This document shows positions 1 through 12,290 of a stretch of 64,000 nt of DNA, in pieces. The stretch comes from Forficula auricularia (taxonomy: Eukaryota > Arthropoda > Insecta > Dermaptera > Forficulidae). The position numbers were made by a program, and so were the translations under genes. Each line of letters starts with the position of its first letter. The first letter of the stretch is position 1. The notes beneath the pieces are model-generated. The model worked only from the letters and a program-made list of their open reading frames with translations. It was not told where the DNA came from and searched no databases. The stretch is from contig JALMQS010000852.1 of the NCBI GenBank assembly GCA_024734495.1, positions 1,798,001 to 1,862,000 on the forward strand, given 5' to 3'.

Positions 1-436
1 ATAACTTATCTAAAATATACTGATATAAGTTTTATCTTAAAAACCTAAAGTTAGAAGCCCTTTTAATCATCACCTGTGAAAACATTTGTGCTCACAAAAA
101 TATTATTTATTTAATATCAAGGCCATGAAATGTTTTCAAATTCTACTATACTCTTCGATGAATTATTAATTAGATTAACTTTTGGATCATAAATTTACAA
201 ATATTATATTTTATTCTATGCTTTTATTTTTATAAATATTAAATTATTACAATTTATTCATTCGTTATTTTACAGATACACAGTTAATTAATCAACTATA
301 TTAATTTGAATTGTATTCCAATTTTGTTATCACTTTGTTCAGATAAGATTGAGTAATTAATATCTTGGAAATATTATTTTGACAGAATTTATAATAAAAA
401 ACTTTTGTCTTGACCTAAATATTTTTACATTAAATT
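1..436. other. AT-rich sequence, nothing recognised
   Basis: No ORF of note, no inverted repeat and no match to the repeat families seen elsewhere in the window. Confidence 0.5.
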
Positions 437-600
437 GAATGTTTTTGTGCTGAGGGTAGCAGAATTTTTATATATTGAAGGAGACAATAAAAGAGTGTGT
501 CTTCTGCTGGAATTATAAATTTTATTTATTTATAGCGAGACTATAGTTTCGAGGGCTTTGTCCTCTTCATCAGTCTATTACAATTGATTCACAGGAATTA
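437..600 (-). repeat. Penelope-type tail repeat with hammerhead-like core (copy 1)
   Basis: About 165 bp nearly identical, in opposite orientation, to 6253-6413. On the minus strand it carries CTGATGA (573-567), a hairpin with one mismatch, then GAAAC (550-546). The same core recurs at 6286, 40388 and 56255. Confidence 0.65.
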
Positions 601-940
601 ATTTATGAATTTATATTATATTTTTATTAAAATCTTTTTAGCCCCATTTGAAAAATTTTAAAAAATGTGCCCCAATTTCATAGATTTTTACTTTGCCTTA
701 TTGTAAAGGGAAGTGCGTTCGACCGAAAATTCGAGTTGAAGCTTTCAACGGAAATACACATTTTAAGGCCCCCTGAATCCAAAAAAATCCCTGCGTCAGG
801 CCGTAGGAAAAGGTAGATTTCGAAGGGGCTCCACCCCCCTTAGACTGCTCCTATTAAAAACGTTTCAGACACAAGTTTTAGAGGCTAATTAGTCATTTGA
901 AACCAAACTGATATCATTCATATTAACGTTGTTATGAATG

Positions 941-1215
941 GGTCAGTGGCTAGAGTGTCGGGTCGCTGACTCGAAGATCGCTGGTTCGAGACCGAGTCTC
1001 GGCAGATAGATATTTGCAGTCACCTCCCCTTGGAAAGTAATGGCAACCTACCAAGAGTATAATTGCCTAGTCACCTCTCCAAATTAGCCGCTCGGAACCG
1101 GCGTTAAAAAGTAGGTCCCGTATATCTGTGTAAAACAACTAAACACACTCAGCACAGGTATATGTGGAGAGGCGCCGACACCCGTTTCGGGTATGGCACT
1201 CGAAGAAGATGAATT
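941..1215 (+). mobile_element. tRNA-derived SINE (copy 1)
   Basis: The head has a tRNA-like layout: an A-box-like GTGGCTAGAGTG (946-957) and a perfect B box GGTTCGAGACC (983-993). A non-tRNA body follows. A close second copy lies at 33150-33440. Target duplications are not clear. Confidence 0.7.
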
Positions 1216-1779
1216 TTTTAAGATTTCAACCCCCCCACCACCATTTCCACCCCCTTGGGGCTGAACTCACCAAATATTAATCAGTTCTTGTTTACATCAA
1301 GACTAAATTTTGTGCCAAATTTTATTGCAATCGGTTGAATGTTGCGGCCTGCAGAGCACCCACAAAATTGCGATACATACCCCCTAGAGTGGTCCTTATT
1401 TTGGGTGTTTTCGAATTTTTACGCTGGCAAGGGCTCATATGGTTCGAAATAAATAAATAAAAAATATCCCCCAAGTTTCAGGTCTCGATCCCAATTATAA
1501 TCTGTGCCCCCAGCGATGTAAGTTTCCCTAAATAACATGGGGTTTTTGGCATTGAACGATGAATTTTTTATTACGACCAAAGTAATGGTTCAAAAAATTT
1601 GAAACTATCTAGACTTTACGTTTATAATACTAGGTATCACTCAGAACTTTTTTTGCAGATTTTTCTGAAGCATGGTATAAGGATAAAGTCTACAGAGTTT
1701 CAAATTTGAGCTTTATACAGTGTGTAAGAAGTTGACTGGTAGTAAAATAGCGTCTAGACCCTAAATATGAGACCAAACG

Positions 1780-2228
1780 TTGCACGTCTACTTCCTCTTT
1801 CATTTCCAAGTACAAAGATCAACAGATTTAGGGACATTATCTAATGAATTCTAAAATAATTACACATAATTCCAAAACGTGTACACCTAATTTCAATCGC
1901 GGTTCACCCAGGACCTCATTCCTAAATAGGCTAAGTAGGCTGTAGCCTAGAGGGGCAAATTTTCAGGGGTGGCAGTTACTTACTTTACAAAAAAAAAAAA
2001 CAAATAACTAATTTGATTAAATAATTTATTATATAAAGCATTAAAATTGTAGTTTTATCTAAACTAAATTAACTTTATGTTTAAAAAAGATTAAAACACC
2101 AATGGACTCTATCCTTTTGTTGTATAAAACAAATGTATTAAGCAAAAATGAACTATAGAGGGGGCGGCAAATGGACTTTAGCCTTTAGGCGGCATACTCT
2201 TAAATTCGGCCCTGGGTTCACCCCTCGA
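1780..2228 (+). mobile_element. GTGAACCGCG-type MITE (copy 1), 5'-incomplete, split by a hAT MITE
   Basis: Shares the gtgtacacctaattt and cggttcacccctcg right end with the complete copies at 10081-10221 and 18580-18726. The recognisable left terminus is missing. The right terminus is interrupted by the element at 1909-2214. Confidence 0.6.
1909..2214. mobile_element. hAT-type MITE with 8-bp target duplication
   Basis: Starts CAGGACC and ends GGCCCTG, and is flanked by perfect 8-bp duplications GGTTCACC (1901-1908 and 2215-2222). Removing it restores the host MITE end cggttcacccctcg. It is 306 bp with no coding capacity. Confidence 0.8.
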
Positions 2229-2334
2229 CAGAAACGAACAACATTTTAGTTATAATAATTTTTATTTTTATATTTTACTCTCGACTCCCTAGCTACCCCA
2301 CCGTAGATCTGTCTCCGCCCTTTCTCTTTTTTTT

Positions 2335-2360
2335 ATATATAATATATATATATATATATT
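2335..2360. repeat. TA-rich simple repeat
   Basis: Runs of TA dinucleotides; a similar run is at 2886-2911. Confidence 0.8.
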
Positions 2361-2899
2361 ACCATGGCTTTTCTTCTGACCAGATAAAATCAAAAATCTC
2401 CTTCAAAGGCTTCATTTGCGCGAAATACGCGATTTTCTAAGATTCAACGCCCCTAAAATTGGATACTAACCGAACAAACGCATTAGCCAATTCGTTTATC
2501 CCTATGACATCTAGAGACTCGAACTCTCTTCTTGTAATAGTATCATTATAAAAAAAACATCTGAAACGTCTTGAAAAATGGACAATTACATTTTTATCCA
2601 CAATACTATATTTCGATTAACTTCAAACTAAAATAATACGTAGCATAAATTTATTAATTTAGACTATCTAAATAACAACTAAATAAAACTTTTCAATAAA
2701 TAACTCAGTTCAATTGAGTACCAGTTGTCGAAAATTCTTTTGAATGGCAAATTCCTATTATATTGAAAGGAAACCAAAAACAATCACAAAAATTTGTAAT
2801 GCAAAAAGAATTTTTCAAATCGGATTAGTATTTCCTGAGATTAGCGCTTTCAAACTATCAAACATACAAACTATCCAACTTTATATAGTATATATATAT

Positions 2900-3290
2900 A
2901 TATATATATACACGTTTCGCTGAATATCTTTTCTACTAGCCTACTCTTGCAACTAGACTTTACTCATGTTGGTTGAGTTTGGTTCAAAGGTCTAGAATCT
3001 TCATTTTTGACCTTCTGCCTCATCTCGTATGTTTATTTTCAAAATTTTTTAAACGAAAATGTCAAAAATTACATCCTCTACAACTTTTCTTCTAATTTTT
3101 GACATTTTCGTTTAAAAATTTTTGAAAATAAATACGCCAAATGAGGCGGAAGGTCAAAAATGAATATTCTAGACCTTTGAACCAAACTCACTAAACTCTA
3201 GTTGTCATAAAGGTATTCAGTGAAACGCCTATTAACTAGTAAGAACGCGTACTTACTAAAAACTCGTTTTTACTGCAACATATATATATA
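2900..3290. repeat. Foldback element (copy 1 of a palindromic family)
   Basis: Two arms of about 150 bp around 3080 are inverted copies (agaatcttcatttttgacc on the left, its complement on the right). A second copy surrounds the hAT relic at 42300-44540. Confidence 0.7.
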
Positions 3291-3937
3291 CTAGTTCCAA
3301 GGCCCTCCTTCGGCGGCTCTCTTGCTAGCCAGGGGGCTCGACCCCTGGACCCCGACCCCCTGCCACTTGACCCTACGTCCTGCACCTCCCACATCCACTT
3401 CCACCCCAACCTGCACTCCGCCCCGCACCCAGTTTTTGCATTTCTAATCTTCTAATGGCCCACAGATTATGTGTAGAAAATTTGTTTGAGTTTGGTCCAA
3501 GGGCAAGTATTTTGATTTTTGACCCTCCACCTCCTTTTTGGTTGGTTTTGGAGGGGAATTTTTAAACAAAAGTGGTCATAAATCACATCCCCTACAACTT
3601 TGTTCATAAGGAAATTTGCCGTAGAGTTAATACTTTAGGAGTTATTTGATAATTTCCATTAGTGCGTCACCCCAACCCCCTTTTGGGGTCAAAATATCAA
3701 AATGTTATATAGCAATGAACTTAAGTTTGGAGACATCTGATCCGAATATGAAATTTCATAATAATTCCTTCAGCCGTTTTTACGTGAATCGTGAGCAATT
3801 TTTTCGCGGAAACATACATACAGACAGGAATTTTGTTGAGGGTGTTTTCGTTCATAACTTTGCTTGAAAAGTGTGCAACCAAAATTTGGCGTGATTTGGA
3901 CCAATATACAGACAAACCTTAATTTTATATATAGAGA
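3291..3937 (-). mobile_element. Helitron-like non-autonomous element (copy 1)
   Basis: Reading on the minus strand it starts TCTCTATATATAAAATT after an A and ends in CTAG before a T, with GC-rich sequence and a short stem just inside the 3' end. Related copies are at 8321-8945 and 57762-58310. No Rep/helicase coding is present. Confidence 0.55.
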
Positions 3938-4440
3938 TATATAATTATATTACTTTTTTCTCTTATTTAATTAAAGGATTTGTTGGAAAATGTTCCCCCA
4001 CCCATAAATTTATTAGATCGAAAAGACACCCCTAATTTATTTAATTTTACATTATTTTGGCTATATAGTAATGAATAGTAATAATAGTAATTTGGGTTCT
4101 AGTAATGAGATGTGTAAATAAATGCTTTCAGCATTATTGTCTATTTCATGAAGGGATAAATTCTCTTCCCTTGGGGCTATTTCAGATCTTGTCCACATTA
4201 TTAGTACTTAACGGTGGCTCGGTTGTTGCGGTGCTTTTGCTTCCTGGCTAGCTGGAATGTCTAGTTGATTGGCCAATGGTAGGTATCGCGGGGGAGATCC
4301 GAGAACCACCAATCTGGACCAGATATGACCAGGCAATCCACACGAAAACCTGTCCCTCACCTCACCTACTACCTACTACCGTCTTTTCTCTCATTTAACT
4401 TGTCCGCTTTCGCCAGTTAGGTTAGCCATTTAAAGAGAAT

Positions 4441-6146
4441 TCGACCAATTTTTTATTTCATTTTTACTTTATCCAATGCAAAGCATGGGTAAAGTATTGT
4501 AATCGCTCTCGGGGCAAGCGTGGTTTCAAAGGGTCCTCAGGTAAAGACTACGGAACCCATGGACTCAATTAAAGTCACAAATTGTAGTATTCAATTAGGT
4601 TGAATATTAGCACGTGGCGGTTTTGCCAAAAATTACATGGGGTCTCGTCGAGAGGCCAAAAAGTGCGATTTTTTCATTTAGTGCGTGCGTATGGATGTAT
4701 GTATGGATGGATGTTATCGCTTTTTTGGCCCACGATTTTTTCCACACCGTTGCACCGATTGAAATGAAATTGAAAACCTACCATTAGTTTAACAAAATGA
4801 AGCGCTGATTAGTTTTTGGTACATATCGGCCCACAAACATTAGTACTTTATTTCAGTACTTTTTTAGTTTTTTCTAAATATCTTGAAAATGACTTAACCA
4901 ATTTTGATGAAATTTAATATCCTAATTAAGTACCTTGGGGACCACAAAAAAGGTTAAATAAAGTTTTTAGTAAAATTATATTTTAAAGTACTTTACTCTA
5001 GAGTAAGATGGTACTTTTTTAATTTTTTAAATTCTTTAAAATTTATTCATTTGAAAGTTTTAATATAGCTCATTTAGCCTTGCTTAAGTAAGAATGGATA
5101 GGCTTCTCTGTGAAATGCTAAAAATTTGGGAGGAATTTTTATGAGTAACCATAGCAACTGCGTTGTTTTCTTATCCGTTACCTTTGCTGAAGACAGAGAA
5201 ATCGATTTTAAACCAAAAATAGCGATTGATTCTCATCTAGTTCTTGAGGAATAATCATTCTATATTGGATTTTTGACGTTTCGGTTTTTATTAGTAACCA
5301 TTGCTGAAGACATAGAGAAATCGACTTTAAACCAAAAATAGCGATTGATTCTCATCTAGTACTTGAGGAATAATCATTCTATATTGGATTTTTGACGTTT
5401 CGGTTTTTATTAGTAACCATTGCTGAAGACATAGAGAAATCGACTTTAAACCAAAAATAGCGATTGATTCTCATCTAGTACTTGAGGAATAATCATTCTA
5501 TATTGGATTTTTTGACGTTTCGGTTTTTATTAGTAACCATTGCTGAAGACATAGAGAAATCGACTTTAAACCAAAAATAGCGATTGATTCTCATCTAGTA
5601 CTTGAGGAATAATCATTCTATATTGGATTTTTGACGTTTCGGTTTTTATTAGTAACCATTGCTGAAGACATAGAGAAATCGACTTTAAACCAAAAATAGC
5701 GATTGATTCTCATCTAGTACTTGAGGAATAATCATTCTATATTGGATTTTTGACGTTTCGGTTTTTATTAGTAACCATTGCTGAAGACATAGAGGAATCG
5801 ACTTTAAATCAAAAATAGCGATTGATTCTCATCTAATACTTGAGAAATATCCATTCTATATTGGATTTTTGACGTTTCGGTTTTTATTAGTAACCATTGC
5901 TGAAGACATAGAGAAATCGACTTTAAACCAAAAATAGCGATTGATTCTCATCTAGTACTTGAGGAATAATCATTCTATATTGGATTTTGACGTTTCGGTT
6001 TTTATTGGTAACCATTGCTGAAGACATAGAGGAATCGACTTAAAATCAAAAATAGCCATCGATTCTCATCTAATACTTGAGGAATAACCATTCTATATTG
6101 GATTTTTGACGTTTCGGTTATTATTGGTAACCATTGCTTTTTAAAC
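4441..6146 (+). repeat. Composite repeat: 0.7-kb unique head plus about eight 119-120 bp tandem units (copy 1)
   Basis: The head starts near ctttatccaatgcaaagcat. The array follows, with a CTGAAGACA marker at about 5187, 5303, 5423, 5543, 5662, 5781, 5900 and 6018. Each unit contains caaaaatagcgattgattc and gacgtttcgg. A second head-plus-array copy is at 48949-50375. There is no coding capacity. Confidence 0.85.
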
Positions 6147-6252
6147 TATATCAGTATTTTATTAATATTTAGAATAATATATTAATATTACTTTAGTATT
6201 TTTTTTTTTTTTAATATTTCAAAAATCAGCTATAAGTATTTTGAAGGAATTC

Positions 6253-6413
6253 ATACATTAATCCCTGTGAATCGATTGTAATAGACTGATGAAGAGGGCA
6301 AAGCCCTCGAAACTATAGTCTCGTTATAAATAAAATTTATAATTCCAGCTGAAGACACACTCTTTAATTGTTTCCTTCAATATATAAAAATTCTGCTACC
6401 CTCGGCACAAAAA
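6253..6413 (+). repeat. Penelope-type tail repeat with hammerhead-like core (copy 2)
   Basis: CTGATGA at 6286-6292, a perfect 6-bp hairpin GAGGGC/GCCCTC, then GAAAC with GTC at 6318-6320. Inverted partner of 437-600. Confidence 0.65.
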
Positions 6414-6499
6414 CTTTCTATATAACTATTTTGCTGAAAAAATTCGTAAAGTTTAGGTCCTAAAAAATGGCATATATTGTGAACATAAAAAAACAACAT

Positions 6500-7215
6500 A
6501 ATTATGTGGTCACCACACAATTTTCACAGTCATCGCGACACTCCTAATAAACACCCCCTACCTTTATTTCAATCGGATTAAAAATTATACACAACTAATA
6601 ACTTATGACACCAATTTTAAACAAAATCGCTAGTTCCGTTTTTGAGAAAATAAAAAAAAAAAAAACGAAAAATCTTTCATGTAAATGTCCGCTTCCGGTG
6701 TTCCGATTTCAACCAAAAGCTTGCTGTACTCCTAGCCTATATCGAGCTCAAGTTTCGAATTTCGTAGACTTATGGTTGCGATACGCAGGGAGGGGTATAT
6801 TCTTACGTACGTAAACATCAACATTCGGTTTTTCTATTTTAGCCAAAATCTTGTTATACTTCTTATAGCCTCTAGCTACCTTAAGGTTCAAATTTCAAGG
6901 CTCTGCGACTTTCCGAAGACGAGATATGAACGATTAAAATATTTATTTTACGACATGACTAATTTACACCCCCTTCCTTTATTTCAATCGGATTAAAATT
7001 TATACACAACTAATAACGCATGACACTTGATAAATGCACTAATTTTTTAAAAAATCGTTAGAGCCGTTTTTGAGAAAAAAAAACGAAAAATCTTTCATGT
7101 AAATATCCGTCCACTTCCGGTGTTTCGATTTCACCCAAAAGCTTGCTGTACTCCCAGCCTATATCGAGCTTAAGTTTCGAATTTCGTATCTCTGACACTT
7201 ATGGTTGCGAAACGG
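6500..7215 (+). repeat. Direct duplication, two diverged copies about 450 bp apart
   Basis: Sequence around tttatttcaatcggatta, aatctttcatgtaaat and aagcttgctgtactcc occurs at about 6560-6790 and again at about 6975-7215. The only open frames here are short and look accidental. Confidence 0.8.
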
Positions 7216-8238
7216 AGAGGGCTACATACGTACGCACTGATCAATGGATTTTTGGCCTCTGGGGACCACAATTTCCGGTTTTATGCCCTAAACCCGATTT
7301 CTAACTATCAAGGGCATCGATTCCTTCCACCTTGAAGTTACAAAATGAAATTAACTTATTTCATCTCTGAGATACAAACTCTCAAAGATTCAGGACCCAT
7401 ACAGGCCATCGCAATACTTCCCCATTATATTCTATGAATATAAATGTGAAAGTAAAAACTACATGCGAAATTTGGTTTTGATAATTCACACATTTGTTAT
7501 TATATTTGGATATTGACCAATAACAAAAAAAACGAACATTTTACTTTTATTCACATCTTGAAATATGTATTTGTTCTATGTAACGAAAGAGTTTTGTTGA
7601 AAATTGTCACGTTGAATGGGTTGTTTTTAATTGTTAGCTGTAAAAAATTTCCACTTGGCTAGCCTCTGCAATTTACCGACCTCTGACGGAGATGAAAAAC
7701 ATATGATGGGGGATTTCCCCTTAATCCCCTCCACTTTCTCCCGGCTCCTCAGCCGATCCATCTAAGATCGTCAGTTTCAGAAGCTGTCCATGTTTCCGAA
7801 CTAGTGTTACTGAAGTGGATTATATCCAGGGCAAACACGTGGTTACCCATATTGGATCTTCGTTTATTTTAATATATAATACAGTGTCCCAATAATACCT
7901 TTTTAATTATAAATTCATCGCTGTATAAAACATTTTTGCTTAGTTGGCACAAGATGGGCCGGTGAGTTTCCATATTTATTTATAGAAAAAATTTTATTCT
8001 TTAATGTATATATAAAAATTAAAAATCTTTTCTAAAACAATCTAGAAAAGAAACCTGGTCGGACGTCCTCTGAAGAAATTCTCCGATATCAATGGAAAAT
8101 TTGAAAAAATATTTACTTTATCATTCTTTAAAGCTCCTATTTTTAAAATTTTCCATTCTTAAAGGGAGAATTTCTTCTGAAACAACTGAATTTTTTGATG
8201 ATCAATAAAATATATATATACATATATATACTAATTTT
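7216..8238. other. No recognised feature
   Basis: AT-rich DNA without ORFs, inverted repeats or matches to the repeat families of this window. Confidence 0.5.
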
Positions 8239-8239
8239 T

Positions 8240-9025
8240 TGATTGAAAAGTTTTTATTTTGCCAAGAGAATCATAAAGAGGTTATCCTCTGCTTGAAGCA
8301 AATAAACATACACACAAATATCTATATATATAAAATTAAGATTTTGTCTGTACATTGGTCCAAATTACACCAAATTTTGGTTGCACACGTTTCAAGCAAA
8401 GTTATGAACGAAAACACCCTCAACAAAATTCCTGTATGTTCTGTATGTTTCCGTGGTTTCCGCGAAAAGTTGCTCACGATTCACGTAAAAACGGCTGAAG
8501 GGATTATTATGAAATTTCATATTTGGAACAGATGTCTTCTAACTTACGTTTATAGCTATGTAACGTTTTGATATTTTGACTCCAAAAGGGGGTTTGGGAG
8601 GGCGCACGAATGAAAATTATCAAAAACTCCTAAACTATTAACTCTACGGCAAATTTTATTATAAGCAAAGTTGTAGGGGATGTGATTTCTCACGACTTTT
8701 GTTTAAAAATTCCCCCAGAAAGGGGGAGGGTTAAAAAATTTAAATTCTTGCTCTTGGACCAAACTGAACCAAATTTTGTATAAATAATCTGTGGGTCACT
8801 AGAAGGCTAGAAATGCAAAAACTGGGTGCGGGGGGGGGGCACGGGTGCATGGTGCGGGGGGGGGGATTGGGGTGTGAGTGGTTGGGGTCCAGGGGCCGTG
8901 TCCTCTGGCTAGTAAGAGGCCGCCGAAGGTGGGCCTTGCAGCTAGTATTAAATATAGATATATTTAATATATATTTGTGTATGTTTATTTGCTTCAAGCA
9001 GAGGAGAACCTCTTTGTTTCTCGTT
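8240..9025 (+). mobile_element. Foldback retroposon-like family, copy split by a Helitron-like insertion
   Basis: Left arm 8240-8320 (attgaaaagtttttattttg, then aaagaggttatcctctgctt), right arm 8946-9025 (complementary). The palindromic loop closes exactly when 8321-8945 is removed. The flanks share roughly TAATTTTTG. Confidence 0.7.
8321..8945 (+). mobile_element. Helitron-like non-autonomous element (copy 2)
   Basis: Begins A|TCTATATATATAAAATT and ends GCAGCTAG|T, matching copy 1 in both ends and body. It is inserted in the loop of the foldback element. A stem of about 6 bp (GGCC blocks) lies just before the CTAG end. Confidence 0.6.
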
Positions 9026-9640
9026 ATAATAATTTTTGTATCGTATTGTTCATCAAATTCTATTTAATTCAAAATTGTGATTTCAGTTTTCTTAGCATGC
9101 AATTAATATTATAATTATATAATAGATATATAATCAAAACTCTTCATTATTCTTTTTCATCACATACAATCATTAAAATTATTATTATAGTCGTACTAAA
9201 CTTTTATTTATGTATAATCTACCTAGTATTTTATATTTAAAATTTAAAAAAATTTCTTTACTTTAATTAAAAATTATACTTATTTTACAACTATATACAT
9301 TGATTATAATAGAAAAATTAAATTATATTAATTAAATGATATTTTATTTGAATCCCATATTAGTAAATTGTAAAGATATTTTGTGATTAAACTATAAATA
9401 TCTTTACAACATATTATGTTGTCCTTAGTGATTTTTGACTTACAGTGTTCACAAAATTTGACAACCCACAAAAAACCCATATACCCAGGAAGAAACATAT
9501 TTACACACATGTTTAAAGTAAATTTTATTTGAATAACACATAGTAAATTGTCAATAAATTTACAGTTAAAACACTAAAGAATTACTTGTAATTCTTGGCT
9601 GTATTATTTATTTCAGTGACGGTCACTCTCTCGTCATTAA

Positions 9641-10060
9641 GGACGTTCCCTAATAAATCGATTTTCTTGCAATTCTTTTAAAACTTTGAATATACATATT
9701 TATAAGTGTCCTTTATACGTAGAAATTTTTTTCAATAGTCTAAGTCTAGTACTAAATTTGTAAATATTGACCATTGAAATTTGCATATTTAACACGCGAA
9801 CCCTATCCGATTGATGTTAAAGCGACTTTTTCATTAAATAACAATCGTAATTTTCTTGAAATCGTTTTGAAAAACTGAGAATCATTAACTGAAGATATAA
9901 CAAATATTTTTCTGTTAAAATAATTGTATTAAGCGGTATTCGTTTTGTATGAAAAATGTTAAAAGTTAGATTCTTTTGATGGATTTCATTTTTTCTCTCA
10001 TGTCATGACAAGTGAGAGGTGGCGACTTGGCAATATAAGTTGTAGATGTTTCAACTGGCA
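9641..10060 (+). mobile_element. piggyBac-like MITE, 3'-truncated (copy 1)
   Basis: Starts TTAA|GGACGTTCCCTAATA, identical to the left end of the complete copy at 30520-31216, and is homologous for about 400 bp. It then stops, and the right inverted end is absent. Confidence 0.6.
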
Positions 10061-10080
10061 TCTTCTCTATTAGTTAATTT

Positions 10081-10221
10081 CGAGGGGTGAACCGCGACCT
10101 GATATCGTATACACCTACCATACTTCCACTTATTTCCAATAGATGAAGGGGCATTATCAAATGAATTCCAAAATAATTCCAAAGACGTGTACAGCTAATT
10201 CCAATCACGGTTCACCCTTCG
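10081..10221. mobile_element. GTGAACCGCG-type MITE (copy 2)
   Basis: A 141-bp element with ends CGAGGGGTGAACCGCGA and its imperfect complement, flanked by the 8-bp duplication GTTAATTT (10073-10080 and 10222-10229). The 8-bp size suits hAT or MULE-type transposases. Confidence 0.75.
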
Positions 10222-10229
10222 GTTAATTT

Positions 10230-11500
10230 TATAAGGAGAAATCAACAATCCTCTGCTTGCTCAAAAAAAATATATATAGGTATATATTTGTATCAAGCCG
10301 AGGACAACCTCAGTGATTTTTACTTATGATATCTTATGATTATGAATCTCACGGCAAATATATAAATCTTTTCCAGTTAAATTTATTTTTTTAATGAATT
10401 TTTTGGGTTTTCGTCCTATGATTATGATATATAAATCGTTTGATCTGCAGGTTCAAGGATTAGGATGTGATGTACAATAAGGTTAATGAACTGTAGAATT
10501 TTTTTTGGTTGGCCCATACCGGTTTTATTTATTCACTTTGTTTCGACTTTTAATACTGATTTAGATCTAGTCGGCTCTCATCCTCATTGATTTGTTAAAA
10601 TTATTATTGTATAGTATGGTGAAATAAAACGAAAAACAATAACTCAAGTGAGCGTATCTTGAGGCACGAAAAAAGGCATACTTAAACGTTAACTTCACAT
10701 ATTTACGAATTCAAAACTAAAAAATCTATAATTATGGGCTACTTAATAATATTGTTTTTTAATAAAAGTCTATTTTTCCATTCAAATCTTCAATATTAAA
10801 ATTATTAGATCCAATTAAATATTTTTACTTTATTTTTAATATCACCTCTTATTATCGACTTTTCTTATCCAAAATCAACTGTACGTTTTTAGGGCCCCGC
10901 TTAGAAAGTAACCCTTTTAGTGTCTCCAAAATGTCTGTCAGAGCATTCTAGTTCGTAAACTAAATAAGATAAAAACTTGAAATTTAATTCGAATGATAAT
11001 TTTGAGAACCGTCGATTTTTTTATGGGGTCCTAAATAAACATTATTTTTTGATCATAGGGTGTGAGGTATCGATGTAAGATCTTTTTAAATAGAATTAGG
11101 CTTAATTTTCAAAAAAATATTTCCCTTTAAATGACGGATTAAGAGAGTTCTAAATTGGCTATTTTTTTCTCGATGTTTGGGAATGGCTTAACTTAAAATT
11201 ATGAAAAACTTATAAATTTCTTATTCTTTCCTTATTCAAGTGGAATAAGAATGAATTTCGATATCTCAAGTGTTTTGAAAAATAAAATTATCTTTTGCTC
11301 TGGGGACGCGGTTGTTAACTTGGTCAAAAAATAAGCTGAGCATGAACTAGAGGCCAAAAAGATTGAAAGATTTTTTTTTTTAATTTCACCAAAGAAGGTT
11401 TCAATGAAAAAAAAAAAGTAGCCCAGATCGTTAAATAATGTTGTTACTAAAGTTGCATTTTTCCTTATCTTTTGGACCTTAAATTTGTGGTGTTGGTTTA
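10230..11500. other. Mostly unassigned; weak foldback fragment at 10248-10312
   Basis: A diverged piece of the foldback retroposon-like family (cctctgcttg ... gaggacaacctc) lies at the left. The rest has no coding or repeat signal that I recognise. Confidence 0.45.
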
Positions 11501-11910
11501 TAGTGAAACATTATTAAAATTATATTAGGTTGGAGTTGGTGGTGTTTCACAAGAAGAAAAAAATTAAAATACACAGATTTTTTTTTTTAATTTACTCTAT
11601 ATATTTCGAGCTCTTAACTCATCATCAGGAGAACATTGGCTGAAGATAAAATGATGAACAAAATTTATTTAATATGATGGACAGTTGTTTATGAGTTAGT
11701 GTGGGTATGAATGAATTATCAGAGAATGGAATGGTCTCAAAGTGGGAAAACCCAATAAACAGGTGAAGTGAACAAGCCCTAAGCTGGGAATAAAGAAAGG
11801 ATATTTATACTTGGAAGGTGCAGTTTTAAAAGGTTGGTATCTATGCATGTATGTATGTGCCGTAAAGGGAGCAATAAACAATACTAGTGATGTGGAGGTG
11901 TTAGTGAATT
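11500..11910. repeat. Dispersed 0.4-kb repeat (copy 1) with Penelope-type tail motif
   Basis: Near-identical to 15965-16380. It includes tatttcgagctcttaactc followed by atcatcagga. On the minus strand this is CTGATGA, a short stem, then GAAATATA. Confidence 0.8.
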
Positions 11911-12290
11911 TTTTTTAATTCAAATTAAATATCTTTGATTAATAATGTCTATTATTGGTGAAGTTTTGATGTCTGTTTGATTATTTAAAATATTTTGATT
12001 AACAGCTGATTCTAACATAAATTTGTTTATTTGACTAATAAAATGTAAATAGGTATTAAGTTCTATCAATTGAAACTTTTTTCTTAAGGAAATACTACTT
12101 TAGTAAGCTTTTAATTCTTGTCTGGTTAAACGAACCAGTGCCAGCCAACGACACGCTCATTGATTTGTCCGTAGACTGTGAAAACCGGTCGAATTTGAGA
12201 GTGTAGGCTGTAGAACTAGTAAATCTTTCTCTCTCTCAAACCTCTTAGTTCTCCCTCTTTTATCAAGTGTTTCACATTTGATAATTCTAA

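Noticed and set aside
5187..5530. CTGAAGA and GAAA in the 119-bp unit as a hammerhead
   Set aside because: No stem II fits between them, and the GAAAC-GTC part lies on the other strand.
5187..6137. Regularly spaced 119-bp units considered as a CRISPR array
   Set aside because: Whole units are repeated with no repeat/unique-spacer alternation, the genome is eukaryotic, and no cas gene is present.
8239..8571. 110-codon frame MIEKFLFCQENHK...
   Set aside because: It crosses the junction of a foldback element and a Helitron-like copy, so it is repeat sequence. A related frame appears in the copy at 57796.
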